A stretch of 64,000 nt of DNA from assembly GCF_020509005.1 (NCBI RefSeq), contig NC_063021.1:3038001-3102000 (forward strand), given 5' to 3'. Source of the DNA: Fulvia fulva. Its lineage: Eukaryota; Ascomycota; Dothideomycetes; Mycosphaerellales; Mycosphaerellaceae. Positions within the stretch are counted from its first letter, which is position 1, and every line of letters starts with the position of its first letter. The position numbers and the translations under genes are program-made. Below the pieces are notes generated by a model, which was not told the origin of the DNA, ran no database searches, and saw nothing but the letters and a program-made list of their open reading frames with translations. This document shows positions 57,112 through 64,000 of the stretch, piece after piece.

Positions 57112-59067
57112 ATGCCTGCCACAGTTCTGGGCAAGAGAACTCGAAGCGCCGCTGCTGCAGCAAGCACGAAGCCTTCGACAGAGGAAACGGACAGGCGCGT
57201 CACAGCTGCAGTATCATGCACAAGCAATGCATCCACAGCAACACGATCAAAGCGACGGATAGCGATCAATGAGCCAAATGATGAGAACGAGAACCCATTC
57301 ATCAAGCACAAAGATGCCGAGGATGAGGGCGAAGAGGACGTTGAAACGAGGCCCACGAAGAAGACGCGATCATCGGGAAGGACTGCACCTGCTAAGCATG
57401 GCGTGCCCGAATCTCGTGTCGAGCAGTCTCCTGCCAAAGTTGAATCACACTTCAAAGTTTCCAAGGCTGCGGCGATCGGCGTGTACCAGGACGGCAAGAG
57501 CGACCAAGAAAACGTGGAACCTCAAACACCAAGGCATCGCGATCAGCTGTCGAAGAAGGTGCCCGTCACACCCCGGCACAGAGTCCTCATTGCCGGTAGC
57601 CAAGTCACACCACGAACGCCGAAGACACCACACACCCCATCTATCGCCAACTCTGTCTACAATCAAGCACGACAGCTTTTCTCGAGATGCTCAAATCCTG
57701 GACGATTGGTTGGCCGCGAAAGCGAGCGGGCAGATATCTCGAGCTTCATCAAGCATGCGGTCGAATCGAAAACGACAGGATGCCTGTACGTGTCAGGACC
57801 ACCAGGCACAGGCAAGAGTGCGATGCTGGACGAGGTGATTCAAGAGCACACCAAAGACAGCCAGATTCCCGTTGCGGTGGTTAACTGCATGAGCGTACGA
57901 AACACAAAAGACTTGAGCCAAAAGCTGTCAGAAGACCTGAACATCAAGGAGAACGCGGGCCTCGAGCACCTCCGATCATGCTTCGTCCGAGGCAAGGCAC
58001 GAGACAGCCAGAAATATCTGGTGGTTCTGGACGAGGTGGACCAGCTTGTGGATCTGGACCTTGAGCTTCTGTACAGCCTCTTCGAGTGGTCGATGCACAA
58101 CACATCTCGACTCATCCTGATCGGTATCGCAAACGCTTTGGACTTGACAGACCGCTTCCTGCCACGGCTGAAGTCTCGCAACCTGAAGCCAGAGCTTCTC
58201 CCCTTCATGCCATACAGCGCAGCGCAAATTGCAGACGTGGTGACTTCAAAGCTCAAGACTCTGAACTCGGAAGACTCGCAGAACGTACCATTCTTGCACC
58301 CAGCAGCGATTCAATTCTGCGCGAAGAAGGTTGCAGCACAGACTGGAGATCTCCGCAAAGCATTTGACATCTGCAAAAGAGCGATTGATCTGGTGGACCG
58401 CGAGACTCGCGAAAGGGATGCAAAGGCTATTCTGGAGAACAGTCCATCGAAGACACCGCTGATGGAGAATATCAACCTCTCATCGCCAGCAAAATCGCCA
58501 GCAAAGGATCAGCCCAAGTACACTGTCGAGACTGCGCCAAAGGCGACTATTGCACACATGGCACGAGTGACGGCATTGGCATTCAGCAATGGCGCAACAC
58601 AACGACTCGGCGGACTCAACCTGCAGCAGAAAGCAGTTCTCTGCGCTTTGGCAGCTCTGGAGAGACGCAAAAGAGAGACTCAAGTCGAGAAGACGATGTT
58701 CGCTACACCGTCGAAGACAAACAACAGCAGTGCACCATCTGTCAAACAGCTCTTCGAAGCCTACAGCGGTCTCTGCAAACACGAGAACCTCTTTCACGCT
58801 CTCTCGAGCCTGGAATTTCGTGACGTCGTCTCTGGACTGGAGACTCTGAGCTTGGTCTCTGGCGTCGATGGAAAGAACGGCAGCTTCGCTGTCCCCATTA
58901 CACCTTCGAGAACACCTGGCAGGAAGCCGAAGGGTGCCTTCGGCGGTGCTGCTATTGGTGATGAGAGAAGGATTGCAAGTGCAGTCAGTGTTAAGGAGCT
59001 TTCTGGTGCGCTCGAGGGCCCCGGTGGAGATCTGCTCAAGGAGATGTTGGAGGGCAATGGATTGTGA
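57112..59067 (+). CDS. CDC6: DNA replication licensing factor Cdc6/Cdc18
   Basis: Single exon, 651 residues from MPATVLGKRTRSAA; the frame opens earlier at 57058 but this ATG suits homologues. The N-terminal 200 residues are disordered and hold many CDK-type sites, for example QTPRHR, VTPRHR and TPRTPKTP, which in yeasts control degradation and export. The AAA+ core has Walker A SGPPGTGKSAM near residue 225, Walker B LVVLDEVDQL, sensor 1 LILIGIANALDL, and arginine-rich DRFLPRLKSR. After LRKAFDICKRAIDLV a winged-helix domain closes the protein. Cdc6 loads MCM helicase onto origins with ORC and Cdt1. The promoter carries MCB-like boxes. Confidence 0.95.
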   Translation: MPATVLGKRTRSAAAAASTKPSTEETDRRVTAAVSCTSNASTATRSKRRIAINEPNDENENPFIKHKDAEDEGEEDVETRPTKKTRSSGRTAPAKHGVPESRVEQSPAKVESHFKVSKAAAIGVYQDGKSDQENVEPQTPRHRDQLSKKVPVTPRHRVLIAGSQVTPRTPKTPHTPSIANSVYNQARQLFSRCSNPGRLVGRESERADISSFIKHAVESKTTGCLYVSGPPGTGKSAMLDEVIQEHTKDSQIPVAVVNCMSVRNTKDLSQKLSEDLNIKENAGLEHLRSCFVRGKARDSQKYLVVLDEVDQLVDLDLELLYSLFEWSMHNTSRLILIGIANALDLTDRFLPRLKSRNLKPELLPFMPYSAAQIADVVTSKLKTLNSEDSQNVPFLHPAAIQFCAKKVAAQTGDLRKAFDICKRAIDLVDRETRERDAKAILENSPSKTPLMENINLSSPAKSPAKDQPKYTVETAPKATIAHMARVTALAFSNGATQRLGGLNLQQKAVLCALAALERRKRETQVEKTMFATPSKTNNSSAPSVKQLFEAYSGLCKHENLFHALSSLEFRDVVSGLETLSLVSGVDGKNGSFAVPITPSRTPGRKPKGAFGGAAIGDERRIASAVSVKELSGALEGPGGDLLKEMLEGNGL

Positions 59068-59995
59068 GAGATGGTGCATTTCTGGTTTTGATTGTGGTCC
59101 TGCGTTTAGCGAGCATGGCATGGCATGGCATGGTGGAGCGATATGTGCATTTGCATTGGACTGCATGGCGAGCGAATTCTGTTTTGGTCTGGATTAGCGA
59201 GGCGTTGATGGGAACTTGGTGAGCATAGAGACGACTTGGATAAAGTCGTGCTGGCATGAGATGACCTTGAACGAGGTAGATGAACATCCTGAACACGAGC
59301 CTTCTCGAACGCTTTCTTCTGACATCGTTCTTGTTGATGACGGCATGGGACTGCTGCTCATGTCGGCGTTGCCACTCTACAATATCTCCATTCCCGAGAA
59401 GTGGCCCCCATCAACAACACTTCAACCTCATCGTGATCAAAAAGTGTTTACCAGAAAGGCCAGTGAAACTAAACCTCACGATTAACATCCGTTCGATCAT
59501 CGCAAATCATCAAAAACCCACAGCCTATTCCCACAGCCCAGCCAGTACCTCACTGACGGCCTCAGCACTCCAATACACCCATACACCTCCTCACCTTCGT
59601 CCCACCACTTCCCCGGCACACCACCTCAACCCTAGCACTTTGAAGGATCAAGCGGACGCAAGCGGACTCGCATCGGCCGACGAGGCGGACGCATATGGCA
59701 TTTCTAAGCTGCCACAGGATTCGATGCCAGGAACCTGCCTGCAGTAGTGTTTCTTCCGCGAGGGCGGTTGAGAGGTGTGATTGACTGCTGGTGGTGGAGG
59801 AGGTGGATCGTCTGTCGGACAACTTAAAGGCGACATGCCGTGATTGTAAAGGTGATGAGTGAACTGTTTGCAACAGTGCGGAATTGTTGGGGTTGGGATT
59901 GGGGTGGTATATAACACGAGCGTTGCAGCGTCGTCAATCCTTGTTAAAGCAGCTCGCAAGTCTCAAGCCATCATCTCTGCGCCAGCCCAAACACA
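59068..59995. other. Intergenic region
   Basis: About 930 bp between CDC6 and the MDR oxidoreductase, both plus strand. It contains a short GGCAT repeat (about four copies near 59111-59131). No gene is supported. Confidence 0.45.
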
Positions 59996-61095
59996 ATGGC
60001 GAACCAAGCATGGCAAAACACCAAGCCAGGGCACCTCTCCCTCTTAGACCTAGTTCCCCTCCCCAAGCCAGGCCCCGGCGAAGCCCTCGGCCGCATCCAC
60101 GCAGTCTCCCTCAACTACCGCGACATCCTCATCGTGGCCCACAACCCAGCCTACCCCTGGATTGCCAAGCCCCATGTCGTCCCTGGCAGTGACGGCGCAG
60201 GAGTCATAGAAGAAGTAGGGCCTGACTTTCACTGGAAGAAAGGAGACCGTGTCATTGTCCAGCCCAATACCTGGGAGACTGGGACCGACGTGCGTGATAA
60301 TGACTTGACGAAGATGCTCGGAGGTGGCGATGTGGATGGGACGTTTCGGAGATATATGGTCATGCCGGAGGATAGGCTCGTGCGTGCGCCTGAGGGGATG
60401 TTGTTTGAGGAGACTTGTACGATTTATACGGCTGGGGTGACGACTTGGCATACGTTGTTTCATGGACATATCAAGCTGGCGCCGGGGATGAAGGTGCTTA
60501 CGCAGGGGACTGGTGGGCTGAGCTGTTTTGCGATTCAGGTGTGTTTGTATGACCATGCGTCGAGGGTATTGCTGACAGGTCCAGATCGCTGCGGCACATG
60601 GTGCTACAGTCATTGCGACTTCGTCGTCAGATGAGAAACTTGAGGTGGCGAAGAAGCTGGGAGCTACACGCTTGATCAACTATGGCAAGCATCCTGAGTG
60701 GGCGCCTGAGGTGCTGAGGATGGCTGATGGTAAGGGAGTGGACATCGTGGTCGAGGTTGTGGGTGTCGACAGTATTGAGCAAAGTGTCAAGGCCACCAGA
60801 TGGGGAGGGTCGATTGAGCTGGTCGGCGTGCTATCGAAGGACCCAGCGAAACCTGTCAACATCCTGAACGATCTGCTGTTTAATGGCGGAAAGACCAGTA
60901 AGTCTTCAATACTGGCTGATGAATGGGTCGGTATGAATCTGTGCGATAGTTCATGCGATCCTTGGTGCTGGAAGCAGGGAGCTGACCGAAGAGTTCTCAA
61001 AGTTCCTCGAGAAGCACCAGATCCATCCACAAATCGCAAGAACCTTCGAATTTGAGGAGATGGAGGGCGCACTCGACTTAGCCACCAACTTATGA
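59996..61095 (+). CDS. Zinc-independent MDR-type alcohol dehydrogenase / quinone oxidoreductase
   Basis: Three exons: 59996-60538, 60585-60897 and 60950-61095, introns of 46 and 52 nt; 333 residues to the TGA at 61093. N-terminal GroES-like part: LVPLPKPGPGEALGRIHAVS, SLNYRDILI, VPGSDGAGVIEEVG and KKGDRVIV. The Rossmann part has LTQGTGGLSCFAIQ, IAAAHGATVIATSSS, KLGATRLINY and GVDIVVEVVG. The zinc-coordinating residues of classical ADH are absent. The protein is NAD(P)H-dependent and reduces or oxidises a carbonyl or quinone, substrate unknown. After the TGA the same frame continues SAPGKVVVKV and then stops, which is the usual last strand of the fold. So the annotated stop removes the final ten residues. 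Confidence 0.88.
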
Positions 61096-61217
61096 AGTGC
61101 GCCGGGCAAGGTGGTGGTGAAGGTATGAGGACGGTCGATAGCCATCAAATCTTCTCAGACTGTCGCTTCGAGGCTTCAGAGGTTAAATACACCTTGTATT
61201 CCTGTTTCACATCAGTA

Positions 61218-62291
61218 TCAGATTCTACCAATGCGGCAACATGCTCTACACACCTCACAAGCCCTCCTGACACCCTCCGATATGCCCACCTTCGGATAGT
61301 AGCCTAGTATGCGTTGCGCCTTCTCATTGTTCGAGTACTGAGTCCGAACACCATCGGCAACACTACCGGTATCAAGGGTACTTGCCGTGCCAGTCAAAAA
61401 GGTGATCATCTCCAGAATCAAGCCCAAGAACCAAGCGATCTGCATCGGTATGTAAATACGAAAAGCAGGCACATGTCCGAATTGCGCCCACACAAAAGCC
61501 AAGAAGTCCCAGAAGTAGATCGGCTCCTGGTTCGAGATGAACATGGCCTCTCCTGCCGCTGTCTGTGTAGTGAGGAGGTTCTCGATGGCGAGAATGTGCG
61601 CATCTACAGCGTTGTCGATGTACATGAAGTCGTAGATGTTGTCGCCGTCACCCACGATGAAGTATGTCTCTCTTTTTGCGATGCAGTCGTAGAAGATGCT
61701 GACAACTGCCCTGTCGCCTGGTCCGATGATGGTGCATGGACGCAAGGCACAGGCTGTTAAGCCTTTCTCTTGATGCTGAGATGAAAGGACGTACTGTTCG
61801 GCCAGCCCTTTCGATTTGCCATAGTGTAGATGTGCCAGACCTAGAGGTGTCGTCTCGTCCATGTGGTAGTAGTCGTGTTTCAGGTCATCAACCACGACTG
61901 TACAGCTGCTGGTGAAGACGAGCTTGCGACAATCACCAGCAAGCATTGCATCGACGACGTGGCGCGTACCATCATAGTTGATAGCTTTGACCTTCTCCCA
62001 TTGCCTGCTGTTCGTGCTGTATCGTTGGGTCCGAGCAGGTACAATGCCGGCTGTATGGACCACCAGCTCCGGATGCAGGTTTGCGAAAGCCTTCTTCACG
62101 CTGTCTTCAGACGTGATATCCGCCTGAACGAAGGCAGCGATGCGGTTCTGTACATCTTCATCCGGCGGCTGCAGATCCAAGATGGTGATGTTCCAGGCCG
62201 GGTAGCGGTCCAGTAGTGCTCTCACGATGCCTCGTCCCAGGTAGCCGGATCCACCTGTCACCAAGATGTCCTTCGCGTCTTCGAGAGCCAT
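61218..62291 (-). CDS. 3beta-hydroxysteroid dehydrogenase / sterol C-3 dehydrogenase-like (ERG26 family)
   Basis: Single exon, 357 residues from MALEDAKDILVTGG; another in-frame ATG lies four codons upstream at 62303. The extended-SDR NAD(P) site is VTGGSGYLGRGIV, followed by NITILDLQPP, ADITSED, VVHTAGIVPART and the active site YGKSKG (Y-x3-K) with SSCTVVVDD for the Ser. RPCTIIGPGDRAVVS and YDFMYIDNAVDAHILA are typical of the sterol-4alpha-carboxylate 3-dehydrogenase group. A hydrophobic segment, IPMQIAWFLGLILEMITFL, suggests membrane association, as in ER sterol enzymes. It could be the ergosterol C-4 demethylation enzyme or a paralogue used for another steroid or terpenoid substrate. It is convergent with the MDR gene, 123 bp between stops. 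Confidence 0.87.
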   Translation of the reverse strand: MALEDAKDILVTGGSGYLGRGIVRALLDRYPAWNITILDLQPPDEDVQNRIAAFVQADITSEDSVKKAFANLHPELVVHTAGIVPARTQRYSTNSRQWEKVKAINYDGTRHVVDAMLAGDCRKLVFTSSCTVVVDDLKHDYYHMDETTPLGLAHLHYGKSKGLAEQYVLSSQHQEKGLTACALRPCTIIGPGDRAVVSIFYDCIAKRETYFIVGDGDNIYDFMYIDNAVDAHILAIENLLTTQTAAGEAMFISNQEPIYFWDFLAFVWAQFGHVPAFRIYIPMQIAWFLGLILEMITFLTGTASTLDTGSVADGVRTQYSNNEKAQRILGYYPKVGISEGVRRACEVCRACCRIGRI

Positions 62292-62303
62292 GGTGAGCAG
62301 CAC

Positions 62304-63901
62304 GCATGCTCTCGGAGGAGGAAGCGTGTCGCAAACATGTCGGATGACGAATCGACGTGAAAGTTAGATGAAAGTGTACTCGTCTCGGCTTTCACAACAC
62401 CAACATTACTAGCATACTCGTTGTGCACTGATATACTATCACGGCAATGAGTGCAAGAGAAACCTTCCGTATCACTAACATCATGCTGTCTAGACCAACC
62501 GCACCCTATGTCCCACCATGACCCAGTCCCAAGCGTTCAGCTAGGCCTCCGACAGCCTCGACTCATGACGACCGCGATCACGACCGGACCAGGCAGTACG
62601 ACCGCTCACGACATAATGAGGGAAAGCATCGGCATTGAGTATATGCCGGCACAACGAGAACTTCTCAAAGCCGCCCCGGGACAAATGCAGACCAAGCCTG
62701 TGACAGAAGCAAAAAGATGAACAAAATGAGCAACTCGAATCGAACGTGGTCACCCACCATAAAAGGAATCGCAGCGCTTGTTGCTTAAGCACAGAGCGGC
62801 GATGAAGAGCCCGATTGACTACACCACAGAGCCGCAAAATGGATAGCCCAACACACCGGGTAGATCTGCTCCTAGGCTACGCAGTACGCTGGACTGCAAA
62901 AGAAAACAGATTTCTGCGGAGCATAACGACATGCTACTCGAACGGTCTCCGAAGAGAGGACACGAGCAGCCAATTTTAGCTCAGAGCCCTGGCCATGCCG
63001 GATCGCCTGGGGTGAAGTGAGGTAAGCCAAAATTTCAAAATACATATACCTTCCGAAATCTGCGCGGCAACTAAGCCGATGCAACGGGACTTCGCAGGAA
63101 CGGCACGCTCACTACCATATATCCGCGATGTTGGAAAGGTGATTTTCTAGCAAATGGCGCAAGGATTTGTGTACCTGCTGCCTACGCTTGCGCGCTTCTT
63201 TGCTACCAGTCGGTGGAAACTTCTACAGCTACCTTGTCCAAGCCATGGAGCCTTGTGCAGCGAGAAGCACACATCGCGTCGTACGACGGGAGCTTCGTGC
63301 CACTAATGAGAAAGCTACGCTTTCTGAGTCCAATAACAACGATAGTAGTCGGGCCTGACCTTATGAGCACCGGCGTGCATGCAACTTACATTGCGCCGCG
63401 AGACTGTCACATGGGCCAGAGTACGGCGTAGGCAGCCACGCTACGACTCTGCGGTCGAACTCCCAGTGGCAGTGCAGCGCTGTACAAGAAGGGGGGATCT
63501 CGCCAGCGTTCGCATGTGATCCCCGCTCCGCTTCATCCACATCTAGCAGATCTCGAAGCATACGGTGTATGCATGGAGACATCGATGAATAACATTCGAT
63601 GTTGACGTGCGACGCGCCAGCTTCAACAGTGCCGGTCGTGACCTGAACGCTACAAAGACTGTACTCTGGGCGTAGCATACTACCAGACCTATGAAGCAGT
63701 TGTGCTCTCGCTTCGCGAAGCGCTGTGTCCAGCGGTCGACCGGGCTATAGTCGGGAGAGCGACTTCATTCCGTTTGCATGTGATTGTCGCTTAGCTTCGG
63801 TCACCATTAAATCCAATTTCCCCGCTTCCATCACGGGTTCCTGTTCCTATTACCGTTGTCCGGGGGGCTCAGATACACGCATATTTGCATGCTCTACCAG
63901 T
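62304..63901. other. Gene-poor region
   Basis: About 1.6 kb with only short frames. An 89-codon frame at 62451-62720 is the best but has no family signal. No repeats or RNA genes were recognised. Confidence 0.4.
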
Positions 63902-64000
63902 ATGGCCACACGGGAGCACTCAGTGCCACCTGGTGACAATGTCGACTCTGTGCTCCGTGAACTGCTCGCCCCATACTCGACATGCCAGCATCCCGTCTCG
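63902..64000 (+). CDS. Possible start of a gene running out of the window
   Basis: An ATG at 63902 opens a frame that stays open to the last base: 33 codons starting MATREHSVPPGDNVDSVLRE and ending TCQHPVS. A pyrimidine-rich leader precedes it. Too short to classify. Confidence 0.3.
   Translation, partial: MATREHSVPPGDNVDSVLRELLAPYSTCQHPVS

Noticed and set aside
62451..62720. 89-codon frame near the right end
   Set aside because: No recognised family, no splice partner, and located in a gene-poor stretch.

Overview
The window looks like a nuclear chromosome segment from a filamentous ascomycete (Pezizomycotina), most likely a Dothideomycete of the Capnodiales/Mycosphaerellales type. The reasons are dense genes on both strands, almost all introns being 46-71 nt with GT..AG ends and fungal-type branch sequences, and typical fungal families (Zn2Cys6 factor, DHA2 and BSC6-like MFS carriers, CmcJ-like oxygenase, GH3 glucosidase). 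Genus and species cannot be read from the sequence. No rRNA, tRNA, CRISPR array, transposase or reverse transcriptase was recognised. Layout: 1-1632 end of a GH3 beta-glucosidase; 1980-2676 secreted protein with 33-residue repeats; 3434-4621 PEX10; 5304-8898 BAR-PH-ArfGAP protein; 10598-12998 a trypsin-like protease with a novel N-terminal domain and, facing it, a free-standing paralogue of that domain; 14075-14536 small ABM-like protein; 14703-16816 RING protein. 17327-25045 holds a compact set of accessory genes: MFS carrier, SAM methyltransferase, gamma-glutamyltranspeptidase, glutamine-synthetase-like ligase and CmcJ-like oxygenase. I propose this as an undescribed metabolic gene cluster built on gamma-glutamyl chemistry, with no PKS or NRPS backbone. 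26351-28711 is a polytopic membrane protein. From 29 to 38 kb lie a DHA2 MFS gene with two frameshifts, a mitochondrial-looking gene whose 3' part does not hold one frame, the intact MGS1/WRNIP1 ATPase, and a Zn2Cys6 factor frameshifted by a 20-bp tandem duplication. This stretch has an unusual density of short insertions and duplications. 38.9-61.1 kb is mainly housekeeping: a nuclear-type acidic protein, RabGGTase beta, a RhoGAP protein with a (CAGAG)29 microsatellite in a 527-nt intron, an epoxide-hydrolase-like enzyme, GGTase-I beta, an Irc20/SHPRH-like SNF2-RING protein, a small mitochondrial membrane protein, Cdc6, and an MDR oxidoreductase with an apparent early TGA. A 3beta-HSD/ERG26-like dehydrogenase follows, then a gene-poor end. 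Functional links: PEX10 acts in peroxisome import. The two prenyltransferase beta subunits, the RhoGAP and the ArfGAP all serve small-GTPase biology. Cdc6, MGS1 and the Irc20-like protein serve DNA replication and repair. The 17-25 kb block would carry out synthesis, modification, hydrolysis and export of an unknown gamma-glutamyl amide. Exon boundaries were read by eye from splice signals and reading phase; where the lengths of all exons add to whole codons this is noted.
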